Positions 33,904 through 44,734 of a DNA stretch of 64,000 nucleotides are shown here, piece by piece. The notes beneath the pieces are model-generated. The model was not told the DNA's origin. It searched no databases and was given only the letters and a program-made list of their open reading frames with translations. Position numbers and translations under genes: made by a program. This DNA comes from Ditylenchus dipsaci (lineage: Eukaryota > Nematoda > Chromadorea > Rhabditida > Anguinidae): NCBI GenBank assembly GCA_004194705.1, contig SADC01000031.1:62001-126000 (forward strand). The letters run 5' to 3'. Within the stretch, counting starts at the first letter, position 1. The number at the start of each line of letters is the position of its first letter.

Positions 33904-36900
33904 TCAACAATCAGCAGGTCGATCATTATTTCGTTCATTGGAAAACTGGAAGCCGTGCATCTCCATTATGGATTTGTCTGGGTTGTCGTCCTAAACAAAA
34001 AAATTTAAAATTTAAAAACAGTTTTTTTACTCACCCAATTTCCAGGCATAGGTACAGTGGAGTTTTTCTCAGCCTGTCTCTTCAACCATAACTTTTGTTT
34101 CTGCTGCTCCTCCAATGCTCCCCCACCTGCACAACCCCAGACCTCCATGTCGAACAGGTTGGCCATGTCACCGTCCAAACTGAACTGTCCTCTTCCAAAA
34201 GTCAGTCCAAGTGGGGTGGAAGACCGAGTCTTGAAGTTGCAGTATATTGCTGGAGACTCGGCGTCTATTCTCTGCAATACTATATGTGTGCACATATATA
34301 CTTCTGGTAGTGCCGAGCCTTTAGGTTTTTTCAAATCTTTTCAAAAAAGAAGGTTGGCATTATATCTGTCTTCATGAAGTTCATGTCATGAACTCCGAAA
34401 AATATGCTTTGGTTCTCCATTGCTTTTTTCGCAATTTTTTTTTGGTATTTCAATGTAAAAAAAATTAATTTCTTTGGTACCAAAAACTGATTTTTTGGAA
34501 AACAATTTTCTCATATGTCTCAAAAATCATTTAAATAATTTTTTTGTTGTTTTAAAGAAGATTCACTGATTATTCAAGTTCCCGCTTCCACTCTCCGATC
34601 TTTTTGCAATTCGTTTTACAGTCAGCCTTCCTGATCCAACATCCTTGGGAAGCAAACTATTGTGCCGCATTAGGGGGGTTAGACTTAAATGTTTTTGCGA
34701 AAACATCTGTGGCTTCTTTAGTTGTTAACCATGAAAAGGGAAAAATTGAAACTTATTGAGATCTGAAGGCTGAGCACTAAGTAATGGCTTAAAAATTACT
34801 TTGAATAGAGGATGTAACTGGAAAAGTATAGAGTTTGGACCTCCGAACTTCTTCACACTATGTCTTAAAGAAAAAGTTTTGTATACTCAGAGTTTTACAA
34901 GAAAGTTACCTCCACTCCTGATCTGCCGCGATTGCGTATATGTCTTCATTGGTGAGCTTAAATATTTATGTAGTATTTGAATGGAAAGGTGAACAGAATT
35001 TTTCGAAAAGTTTAAGTTATGACCTCCATTATTATTTTTAAACAAATTACAAAAGCCTTAATTTTTGAGTTCATGGTATTTTTTTTAAAATGTAGCTTTC
35101 ATTCCCGCATTGATGTGAAATCTCAAACTTTTCTTCGGTACAAGATTATGCAAAAATAATTTTTTAATCTTTTTTTCGAATATAACCATAAATTCAACCT
35201 AATCCCCTGTCCTACTCACCTCCACCTGAGCCCTCCTTACTCACATGAACCTACCCCAGTCATTTTGCCATGATCTCCCAAGGCAAAAATCCAAAGCTCA
35301 CAAGGGACCCTCCTGGAGTGTGATTCTGAGGACTCTATCGTGTGAATTTTTTTTGCATCCACTCTTATCCACTCTTTATTCATTGGTGTTTGTGATTCCA
35401 AGTTTTGGATATGCTTCACAACATGTGTAAGACTTTCGACTTCAAAATCGGGCACTACATGATGTCAATTTTGTTCACTGATTAGTTTTGGATGATACGT
35501 AAAACGACCAGTTTTGGCAAAAAAAAGTGCCCAGTTTTTCTTAAAATTTTGCTCAGTTTGTTGATTCAGTCAAAAAGTAAAAAATCTGCCCAGGTTTTGT
35601 TAAAATATTCCAGATCAGAGACTAAGTCGACATATTTTGGCGACCGTAGATATAAAATCCTCTTATGCTGTTGCAGCTTGAAAAATACACTTCATCTAAA
35701 GTAACAAATATAACAGAGTAAATTAGAAGTGGGCACATTGAAAATGAGCATATTATCTCAAAGACTGGGTACATTTTTGCCTTTTTGGCTTAAACAAAGA
35801 AATCGGGCACTTTTTTGCCAATATTGGACACTGTTGGGTTAGTTGTTTGGAGAGTGAATAAATAATTTCTAGGGTCGTTTTCTCTGCGCACAGTATGCTG
35901 GATACCGTATACTTCAGTTTTTTACTTTTATAATATCATATAACTATAATATCATATCTGTGTGGAAGCAATTAAAATTGCCTCATTTGCCGGAAAAGTT
36001 GCCCCATTTTCCAGAAAGTTGCCCCATTTTCAGTTTTGGCGAAAAAATGCGCAGTTTTTCTTGAAATTCTGTCCTAAGTCAAAAGTAAAAAAACCTGCCC
36101 AGTTTTGTTAAAATCTTCCAGATCAGAGACTAAGTCGACATATTTTGGCGACCGTAGATATAAAATCCTCTTATGCTGTTGCAGCTTGAAAAATACACTT
36201 CATCTAAATAACAAATATAACAGAGTAAAAATAGAATGGGCAGATTGAAACTGTGCATATGATCTCAAGGACTGGGTACATTTTCGCCTTTTTGGCTGAA
36301 CGAAGGAATCGGGCACTTTTTGCCAAAATTGGGCACTGTTGGGTTAGTTGTTGGAAAGTGAATAAAGCATTATAGGGTCGTTCTCTCTGCGTATAGTATG
36401 CTGTACACCGTATGCTGTAGTTTTTTACTTTTACTATACAGTCGAGTCTCGATTTAACGTACCCCAATTTAACGTACCCTTCGATTTAACGTACCCCTAG
36501 GGCCGGTCCCCAGGGGTACGTTAAATCGAGACTTGACTGTAATGACGTATCTGTAAAAAGATTTACCTGAAAAACCGCGAAACCGCGGTTAAACCGCAAT
36601 TTAATGTGCGGTTTACCGCAAATTCTGAGAAAAACCGCACAGCAAAACCGCCCAAAACCCCTGTCCGCAACACTTGTTGTACCACTTTTTGTAGTAATAT
36701 CGCCTCAATGCCCCGTTTGACTAGGAAGTCATACATGCTCTAAAAGAATCCGCAATGACACCCCGATAGGGTCCCTTGTCAGCGTAATCCTCTGTGGTTT
36801 TTTGTCTTAAGGGACCAAGCCGAGAGGACTGATGGGGACTCAGGTTCAGGTGAGTAGGACGTGTGGGGGGGGGGTTGTGGATTCAAGTTCTCCATATAAT

Positions 36901-39455
36901 CTCACTTTAAATATAGCTACAGTAGCCCCCTTGTAGTTGAAACAATTGGCTTCAAATCTAAAATAAGATGGATACTTATTTGAAAAAGTTGAAAACTTCT
37001 GCAAACCTGTTTATGGAAATTCCTTGGGACACACCTGCAAATAAATTATGCTTTCTATAAACAATAAATTAGTAATTTTTAGTGTGATTCCCCCTTTCTC
37101 TAAAGGTTTTGTTTCAAACTAAAAAAGTTTTAAATAATTAAATAATTACTGGAGTACAGCTTGGTCCACTGCTTGTTTACATTTTGCTCTTCAGACTGGG
37201 ATTGCTAAAACTTGCTTATATTTCATTTAAATAGTAAAAATGTCTACCTACAGACTCTAATTGAGGAAAAAAGACCGTTGTGGGCAGACAATGACACAAA
37301 ATAAAGGCTTGAGTGGTTGATAGAATATCTGATTGGATCATTCCTGAGGGCTATAAAACATTTTTGATAAAAGAATTCTATATTTTTAAAAATTTATCAA
37401 ATTGCTCGAAATCCTCTATTGACCGCTTATCACACGATTTTTTTTATAAATTATATTACTTGTATATCATTTTAAATTAAGCACTAAGTAGTGAAATTGG
37501 ATAGAGCTTTATCGGCTCTATTAAGCAATCAAGGGTTTCCTGCGTTTGTATCTCTGTTCTTTTTTGGAGACTTTGTGGGCTTCGGATTAAGTAGGCCAGC
37601 GTATGTTGTTAGGACGAACTCAAAAATATCTTAGACTGATGTTAAAGCCAGCCCTAAGAAACGCTGGCCAACCCTTATCTAAGCCTGAAAAATCACCCTA
37701 AGGGGGGAGCAGGGCAAACCAAGACCCAATTGTGGAATAGGACGTTATTCTCTGTCACATTACCTTCTTTGATAATTTATAAAAAGAAGATGTAAATTGT
37801 ATTCATGATTACATACCCTTGATCTGCCAAAGAAAACATCAAGTATCTTGTCCTGCAAGGTCTGGCAAAGCCTAGGACATACATTGTTTTTCCATTGAAT
37901 AATCGACCCGCAGGTGTCACCATTAATTGTCTGAATAATTTCATTGTAAGGTAACTTGATTAATCACAAGCCATTTAGCTATTCTTGTTTCATATAACAT
38001 TTTATATATTTTGTATAGATAAGCGGACAATTTGAAATCAGACTTTTGTTGACTACCAGATATATGGCCAGGTATATGGCCGGCCATATGGCGGAATCTG
38101 GCCCCGCCATTTCAAAATGGCCGACCATTTGATCAAAATTTTCACTTTGTAATGATGGTGAGTTTTCCAACTGTGAAATTGCAATTGATTGCATAACTTC
38201 TATTCCTGTCAAAACAAAAAGTTATGGCCGCTTTAAAATGTTGAAATTTCTTGATTCATCTTGTGCTGTAGCAACTAGATTTAGATAAAAAAGTGACCAA
38301 CTGGATTTTGCAATCCGGTTGTGAAAGAGTTTGCTATTCTATTCCTGTCAAGTCGCTACAAGGAGATGGTTAAGCTAGGTTTTTACATGTGATTTTTCAG
38401 GTAAACGTGCCATCTATGATTTTCTTTTCAAATACCGTATTTCATGTAATATAGAACGCCCTCTAATATGAGCATTTAATCATATCTCGACTTTAAGACT
38501 CATCTCAACTTTAAGGCTCCGTATCTCAAGGTTTTCTAAAGTCCCACACGCTCTACCGATTCCACTTTTTAGATTTTGGTTGAGCACTCGAAAATACCGA
38601 GATCAAATTCAAAATTTTCCAATTTTTGGGGATCCGAAAAATATAAGCTCCGGGGCTTCTATTAGAAAAATACGGTAACTGTAAAAATGGCCACTTTCGG
38701 CAATATGGCCGATTCCAAGATGGCCTGACATTTTCCAACGTTTGTTTGTTTACATAATTGTTTACATAATAATTACATAAAAAAGTGGGCTAGTTATGGT
38801 TCTAATCTTAATCGGTTTTTGTATAAATGACTTTAGGATAAGCAAGGCCGAAACCACAGGATGGCTAAGCTAAAATCGTGTTTTTCTCATTATATACCAC
38901 AAACATTTCTTTGCAAAACTCAGTCATTCTGCGTTTAGAGAATTTCGGAACTCGGTCCAGACAAAAATTTATGGCCGCTTAAAAATGTTGAAATTTCTTG
39001 AATTATCTTGTACTGTAGCAACTAGATTTAGCTAAAAAAAGTGACCAACCATGTCTTGCTGGAGACTTTCTAGGAATTTCTTATCCTTTTCTTCTTCTTG
39101 AATATCATTGGCTTCGAGACATGCATTCAAAAGCAAGTCCACAGGCATCATTACCCTGATCAACTCATCTGAGCCCATAAGTAATGATTGACCATTCTGA
39201 TAGAACTGCTCTTTGGTCAGCTCCGAGTCTTCAGACCCTCCTTTCAAATATTTCCAGAGCCCCTCAGAAATGTGTTTGCCAAATTTTTCCTATACGAAAT
39301 TACTTAGTAACTAGGTTATATGTTCTAATTTTCACCTGAAACTTGGTGTGGCTGATAGATTGCTGGCTTTCACTTATTCGGTCGAAGGCGCTCACTAGTT
39401 GTGGGTTGGGTGCATTAGATTTAGGTGTGTGGGAGGCGCTAGCTTTGTTTCCCAT
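33904..39455 (-). CDS. eak-7: EAK-7 / MEAK7-type TLDc-domain protein
   Basis: Begins MGNKASASH (ATG 39453-39455), an N-myristoylation signal as expected for this membrane-attached family linked to FoxO and alternative mTOR signalling. Firm exons: 39455-39336, 39289-39050 (FGKHISEGLWKYL...LTKEQF), about 38206-38120 (VMQSIAISQLENS), 37930-37817 (WKNNVCPRLCQTLQDKILDVFFG), about 34338-34035 (end of the TLDc domain, GLTFGRGQFSLDGD and MEVWGC, then EEQQKQKLWLKRQAEKN) and 33990-33904 (DDNPDKSIMEMHGFQ, stop). Likely small exons at 34953-34911 (LTNEDIYAIAADQEWR), near 34862 (KKFGGPNSILFQL) and near 34672 (FASQGCW). The middle of the TLDc domain is not fully resolved. The long introns contain duplications and several transposon fragments. 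Confidence 0.78.
35508..36440. repeat. 400-bp tandem duplication in an EAK-7 intron
   Basis: 35508-35945 and 36032-36440 share long identical runs (for example AGATCAGAGACTAAGTCGAC, GGCGACCGTAGATATAAAAT, CTTATGCTGTTGCAGCTTGA). Each copy itself carries decayed GGGCACTTTTTGCCAAAATT units. Confidence 0.82.
36439..36539. mobile_element. 101-bp pogo-like mini-element
   Basis: CAGTCGAGTCTCGATTTAAC at left, GTTAAATCGAGACTTGACTG at right, TA on both sides (36437-36438, 36540-36541). Inside, ATTTAACGTACCC repeats three times. Ends match 52368-52784. Confidence 0.85.
36572..36662. repeat. AAACCGC simple repeat
   Basis: About eight copies of AAACCGC or GCGGTTT in both orientations. Confidence 0.65.
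37540..37720. mobile_element. TTGCCTTGGTC-family MITE
   Basis: Internal pair AGGCCAGCGTATGTTGTTAGG / CCTAAGAAACGCTGGCC and ends near TTTTTTGGAGAC / GGAGCAGGGCAAACC. Lies in an EAK-7 intron. Confidence 0.6.
38212..39050. repeat. Separated direct repeat in an EAK-7 intron
   Basis: TTATGGCCGCTTTAAAATGTTGAAATTTCTTGA...GTGACCAAC at 38220-38304 recurs at about 38968-39049. The right copy ends at the donor site of exon 2, so the intron start appears duplicated. Confidence 0.75.
38435..38675. mobile_element. MITE of the CCGTATTTAC family, copy 2
   Basis: CCGTATTTCATGTAATATAG at left and AAATACGG at right, TA on both sides. Interior ACCGATTCCACTTTTTAGAT and TTGGTTGAGCACTCG match 15061-15319. Confidence 0.75.
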
Positions 39456-39829
39456 CTAAAATATATTCTTTTTGCGTTTAAGTGTGAATTCGAAAAGGAA
39501 CAAATATCGGTTTCGATTAATCCTTTTTGCCCGGCTCTGCTGATATGGCTTTGCAAGGATTTAACAAGTTATTTAACAGGAACTTGAATAGTATTCTACA
39601 GAGTTGGTTACTTTGTGTTACCAAGACACAAGCTTTTTATCGAGACCATTAATATTTAAAAGATAGTTAAACTTGAAAAACAAATTGAATGATAATTTTG
39701 TTTTTTCAAATACAAGGTTTTGCAAAATAATTGTCTGTCATTCACAAAAAACATTTGTCTGTGGAAGTATAAATAACAAATCTAAAGACTAGGCAAAGAT
39801 TGGACCTATCCCTCGATGGGTAACGATTT

Positions 39830-40320
39830 TCAAGCTTGGTCCTCCCCTGTTGTTTTTAGGCTTAGACAACATGTTTCTCAAAGTTTGGAAAGAGGAACAA
39901 AAAATGTTTGATTTTATCCTTCCATACGTCGGTATACCCTTGCCTGAGCCTGAAAAACATTCGGGAAGCCAAGTCAAATAGGATGGAGAGTATTGATTTA
40001 ATTATTAATTTTTTATATAACTTATTATAGTGTCCGTAAAAAAACATTTCTGCAAAATAAAGCGACTTTAAAAATTACAGGCCCTTATAACATAGCGGTC
40101 TATTTTTGCGCTGGTCACCCTTTTATTGATTCGTGATTTTTTAAAACCATGTTCAGGCAAGCATATATTTAGAAGGTCTTAAACATGAATCTAAGATATA
40201 TTTGAGTCCGTCCCAACGTACGCTGACCAAACGCTGCTTACGCTGCCTAAACCTAATTGTGAGACCAAACCTAACCCTAAATAATTACAAAAAACAACAG
40301 GGCGGAACAAGATAAAAAAA
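39830..40320. mobile_element. TTGCCTTGGTC-family fold-back
   Basis: AAGCTTGGTCCTCCCCTGTTGTTTTT at left against AAAAAACAACAGGGCGGAACAAG at right, with CGTACGCTGACC near the right arm. Open frames on the minus strand here are inside the element. Confidence 0.6.
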
Positions 40321-40633
40321 TAGGTACCCATTGAAGAACAAGGCCCGAAAATTAATAATCAAAGAGGTTTGTGTTTGCACAAGCAGCTCGGATGCCCGAT
40401 TTTGTAAAAGCAACCATGCAACACTACTCTTAAACAATAAAATACAGAAAAATTAGCACACACGACTCCAAATAACCTAATAAAAGGTTTTTGAATTGGC
40501 ATTTCTCAACAGCAATGCCAAAAAGTCAAAAGCACTTAAAATTGTAAATATATATTATCTTTGCCCAAAAGTCTGATCACAAATAAAATATTTAAAAACC
40601 TTTCTAACCACTAATTTACTGAAATTGCTCAAA

Positions 40634-40826
40634 ATGGACCGAGGCGGTGAACAAGTTAGAATGCCGGACTACAAACAAGACATCTGGACATTTGTTAGTT
40701 TTGCGATCCTGCTGGAAGTGGGTGAGTAGTTGATTCTTTTATGAAAAAAGTCATTTATCTATTTGTTTGTTTACTTTAGTGGCCTACACTGGCAACTACC
40801 TTGGCTTTAAGAACTTGCAGATCTAG
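40634..40826 (+). CDS. 44-residue single-pass membrane microprotein
   Basis: Two exons, 40634-40721 and 40780-40826, joined by a 58-bp intron (GG|gtgagt ... actttag|TG). The product starts MDRGGEQVRMPDYKQD, has one hydrophobic helix (IWTFVSFAILLEVVAYTG) and ends GNYLGFKNLQI before TAG. The upstream context AAA-ATG-G is good. Basic/acidic N-terminus plus a C-terminal helix suits a small organelle or ER membrane protein, perhaps a complex subunit. I do not recognise a family, and the call rests on clean splice sites and a sensible product. Confidence 0.5.
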
Positions 40827-41044
40827 TTAGATGTTGACGACTTTTTTGCAATATTGTTGATTTACACAAAGTTTGTTAGCAATTAGGTTACAAATAAATT
40901 TTTATTTTGGACTTTTTGCTTATAGAAAATAAGAATAGAACAACTATCACAATAGCCCTTATCCACCCCAACATTTGTTGCGACTCCGAAGTTCTAATAT
41001 TTTTGCCCTGTATATGGCTCTGTGGGCCCTACTCAACAGAAAGA

Positions 41045-41140
41045 ACGTTTGCCTTGGTCCTCCTGGGGTTTTTTGGACTTTTTAGACTTGGGCTTAGGCA
41101 AGGGTTGGCCAGTGTATGTTAAGACGGACTCAGACATGTT
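41045..41140. mobile_element. Half of a TTGCCTTGGTC-family MITE
   Basis: TTTGCCTTGGTCCTCCTGGGGTTTTTTGG then GGCTTAGGCAAGGGTTGGCCAGTG. The complementary half is missing. Confidence 0.6.
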
Positions 41141-41204
41141 TATTAAATTGTAAAAAAGTATGAAAAAATATTTTGGGCTGGAGTAAAGAATCCTTACGTG
41201 ACTA

Positions 41205-41375
41205 AACACGTCTCTAACCCGTTAAGCCGCCTCCGCCCCGGAAGGGGGCGCAGGTATGCGCACACCCACATACCTTAGACACAAATCACTCGAAAAGCAC
41301 TCTGGATGCATAAAAATGTATGCATACCAGAGTTTCTTTATGCGGTAGGCCCCAGTCAACAAAACTATGTTCAAA
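41205..41375 (-). repeat. Hairpin-core repeat, copy 4 (truncated)
   Basis: CACGTCTCTAACCCG then shortened GC stem (CCCCGGAAGGGGGCGCAGG), ATACCTTAGACACAAATCAC, ACTCTGGATGCAT...ATGCATACCAGAGT, TTATGCGGTAGGCCCC. Confidence 0.75.
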
Positions 41376-41410
41376 TTCAATCTTTTTGGGGTATCCAGGG
41401 AGCCTTTTAG

Positions 41411-42440
41411 GTTGAACTACCTTGGAGGGGATCAAGGCAGAAAGTCAAATTTTGGTCAAAAAAATTTACCAAAAAGTGTTGACCGCCACCAAAAACATGT
41501 TTTAAGCATAAAGAGGTGCTAAAACGTTGAAAAAGATTTTGGGTCACGTAAAGATTATATACTTCAGCCAAATTTTGAGTCTGTCCGAGCGTAAGATCAA
41601 GGCATTTTCGGGGTGATTTATTACATTTTTCTTGATGGAGCTGACCAAAAAGAGCCTCTACACACGCATTTTTAATCCGGAGTATTGAGTCTTATTTTTA
41701 ACCTTTGTGCTACATAAACATAAATTTCACCAAAAATTAAATGAAAACCAAATCACACAACTTTATGTATCAAAACCACAATCTGTAAAAGGGACTACTT
41801 GCGTTAAAGTTTTTTCGTGACCAAAAAACCGAAATTTTCTTTTATTTCTGTCTTGTAGTCTGAGTATTAGGGATCTTAAAAACAACTCAGGGTGTCTTAG
41901 AAATTTTATAGACTCTCTTTTTGCCTATAAACTTTTTCATCCTGAATTTTAAAATCTGTTTTCACAATAAACTGAGCTTGTGATGAATTATTTAGTACAG
42001 AATTAGCCATTCTTGCGGAACTACTTGTTTCGCCCATATCTTTAAAAATTTATTGTGTTTCGAAGAGATCTTTTTCTGTTCGATAGAATAGAATTTGGGC
42101 AACAGAATAGCACCAAATTTGTTTGTTTTAACTAATGATTTCTTAATCTCCGGTTCGATTAAAATTGTTTTTTATTTCGGTGACAAATAAAAAACTTGAT
42201 TGAAAAAAAAGTTTTTTTTGACCGTCATTTGGTACGGAAAAGTTGAACGCTACCGGAGTATACTCCGCCCCCCCCCCCCCCAATGAAAGTTTTTTCGAAG
42301 CTCGAAAAAGACATTATTTTTGATTTCTGGTCAATAAAAAATTGAGTTTTGGGACCACCCAAAACTCAATTTTGACCATTTTTGAAGGGATTTAGGGCCG
42401 TATTAGGGTGAAAATGGACCAAAAAGACCAATTTTGAACA
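41411..42440. other. AT-rich repeat-like region
   Basis: No gene seen. Contains an AAAGTCAAATTTTGGTCAAAA motif found beside other hairpin cores, and a C13 run near 42273. Confidence 0.35.
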
Positions 42441-42449
42441 GAAAGGAAG

Positions 42450-42720
42450 ATGTTGAACATAGTTTTGTTGACTGGGGCCTACCGCATAAAGAAACTCTGG
42501 TATGCATGCTTTTTATGCATCCAGAGTCACTTTCGAGTGATTTGTGTCTAAGGTATGTGGGTTTGCGCATCTCAACTCCAAACCCCAAGCCCCGAAGGGG
42601 GCGCAGGGGGCTTGAGAGTTAGAGATGCGTGCACTCACTCACCATAGACATATTCCGAGCAAGACTCTTGAACAAAAATGCATTAAGAGGCTCTTTTTGC
42701 CCAGTTCCAGTGACCAAAAC
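42450..42720 (+). repeat. Hairpin-core repeat, copy 5
   Basis: Same elements as copy 1, including GGGGCCTACCGCATAAAG, ACTCTGGTATGCATGC, GTGTCTAAGGTATGTGGG and GCGCAGGGGGCTTGAGAGTT. Confidence 0.82.
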
Positions 42721-42944
42721 ATGCCAAAACAAGCAAATGGTCGAATTTTCAAAATGCTCAAAACTCGATCTAAATTATGAATTATAAGAATATCTGCATT
42801 TAAAAAATACTCTGCATCTAAATTATAAAAATACTCTGCATTTAACTCATTTAGCATAGTTAGTAGGTCAATTTTTTTTAAATTCAACTATTTGCTTGTA
42901 AAATGCGATACATATTTCTCATTTTCAGTAGTGACCCTCCTGTG

Positions 42945-43283
42945 CATACCTGCACACTCGAAAAATCGGCGCCGGGCGCCGACCCGGGCGCCGGCGCCCC
43001 TTGAAAATTTGCGCTGGCGCCAGCGCCATCCTGGGGCCGGCGCTTCGAAAGAGGCGGCGCCGGGGTTTGTGATATTGTTAAACTTCAAAATTTTTGCTTT
43101 ATTGCTATCACGATATAAGAAAAATACTAAAGAAGCTTTAAAATGTCAACAAAATATTTAAAAAATGCAGTACTTTGGTGGTTTCTCGGAGCTGGGTGCC
43201 GGCAACGCTACGAATAGGGCGTCGGCGCCCGAACATGGTGAAATTTGACGCCAGCGCCCGGAGCCGGCGCCCGTGCAGGTATG
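42945..43283. mobile_element. GC-rich hAT-like MITE
   Basis: Ends CATACCTGCAC and GTGCAGGTATG, flanked by exact 8-bp duplications CTCCTGTG (42937-42944 and 43284-43291). The two flanks are GC-rich GGCGCC/GCGCC repeats (for example CGGCGCCGGGCGCCGACCC), the centre is AT-rich. No coding capacity. Confidence 0.85.
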
Positions 43284-43299
43284 CTCCTGTGAAACGCAG

Positions 43300-44730
43300 A
43301 AAATAGTATTGCATTGTTCACTATGAAATTAAAATTATTTTGTCATTTTACTGTGAACATAAAACACATTATACTGTGGTCAAAAGCAAAATTTGGTTTT
43401 AAGCAAAGAATTTAGCAAGCTTTAATTTTATTTCTGTCGTGTCGAAAGTGTCGTTTGATTTCACGTCAACTTTGCAGAAAAGCGACTTCTAAGGGCAGTT
43501 TTAGCCGGAGAATCCGAATCTGGGCTCAAAATTTGCTAACGGGCCTTTTAAGATGGGTTTGATCACAGGTTTGCAAAAGTCCGGAAATTTCAAAATTTGG
43601 GTTAATTTAATTGCTATTGGGTCAAGTCTAGCGACTGCAAGAGAAGTATAGGCATGTATGTCCTGCGCTAGATTTTGGTATATAGGTTGTTTAAGATAAC
43701 CCACAAGACTTGCGTTTTTACAGCTCATTAAAAAAATAATTGTGCTTAAAAAATGTTCAAAACATCCGGTTTCAAAAATCGCAAATTTACCCCATTTAAG
43801 GCTGATTAGCCAATTCAGCTGAGAAATTCAGATTCACCGTTCAAAACAAATAGTGAAGCAAACAAAAAAGCAGGCAATTACAGGTAAAAGCTTGCAAATG
43901 GAATGGCACAAGTTAGGGGCGCAGGCAAAATATTTGCAAACGCAAACATCATACCTTCACCCATATTTACCAGCAAATATCGCATTTTTTGACATTTCTC
44001 ACCCTCTTAGCTTCAAGATTTTGACTCTCAGCAAAAAAAGCGACCTTGGTCAAATCACCTCTGGAGACCAAGGCAATTTTGATAAAGTTGATAGAGAGAT
44101 GATAAAGTTTTTTCCTAATAAGTATACCCTAGGCGAGAACGAGCTTTTTGGGGGTTCGTTATATCGAGTGTCGACTGTATTTATGACATTGAGAAGGGAG
44201 GAGTATTGATATACTTATATGTTAAAATCAGTCATCTTAGTGAAAAAAGTGGGCTGTCCTCCTGACTCAGGAGTCCTGAGTCAAAAGGACAAGATGAAAT
44301 GAAGTCTTTATTGTGAAGTACACTTTTTCTTGATTATGGCGAAAAGGTGTTGACGGAAGGTGAGGTGGATGAAGTGCTTCCGGAGTGTCATGTGGCCGAA
44401 GCTCCGTCGTGGCCGAGGGCTGTTTGGTACCAAAAAGTGGAAATGGATCGATCAAGGGCCTGCCTGGTAAAGTCTCTGTGGATGCTGATCTGCTCCCGTG
44501 TCGTCCTGCTGCAGCTGCTGACTGGATTCCGTAACTCATGAAGATCCACCAACCTCTAGGCGCCAAGAATGGTTGACAGGCGTTTTCAAAAAATTGGAGT
44601 AAAATATTTCAGAAGGCTATATCTCAACATTCAGATTTCATTTTCTTCTGTGAAATGGAATTTATAGCTCTTAATATGTGCTACACTACAATATTTGTAG
44701 ATTTTGAAAATTTCTGAATTTTTTTGACCA
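43300..44730. other. Intergenic region with a pogo-like half-end
   Basis: TATATCGAGTGTCGACTGTA at about 44160-44180 is the right end of a pogo-like element. The 118-codon frame ending there includes that end and is not convincing. The small frames at 44267-44566 have no recognised motif. Confidence 0.35.
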
Positions 44731-44734
44731 TTTA

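Noticed and set aside
37152..37235. Possible EAK-7 exon (NVNKQWTKLYSS on the minus strand)
   Set aside because: No GT donor follows in phase, and its place before the LTNEDIYAI exon does not fit the expected domain order.
43853..44209. 118-codon plus-strand open frame
   Set aside because: Its last quarter is the end of a pogo-like element and the start has no signal or domain.
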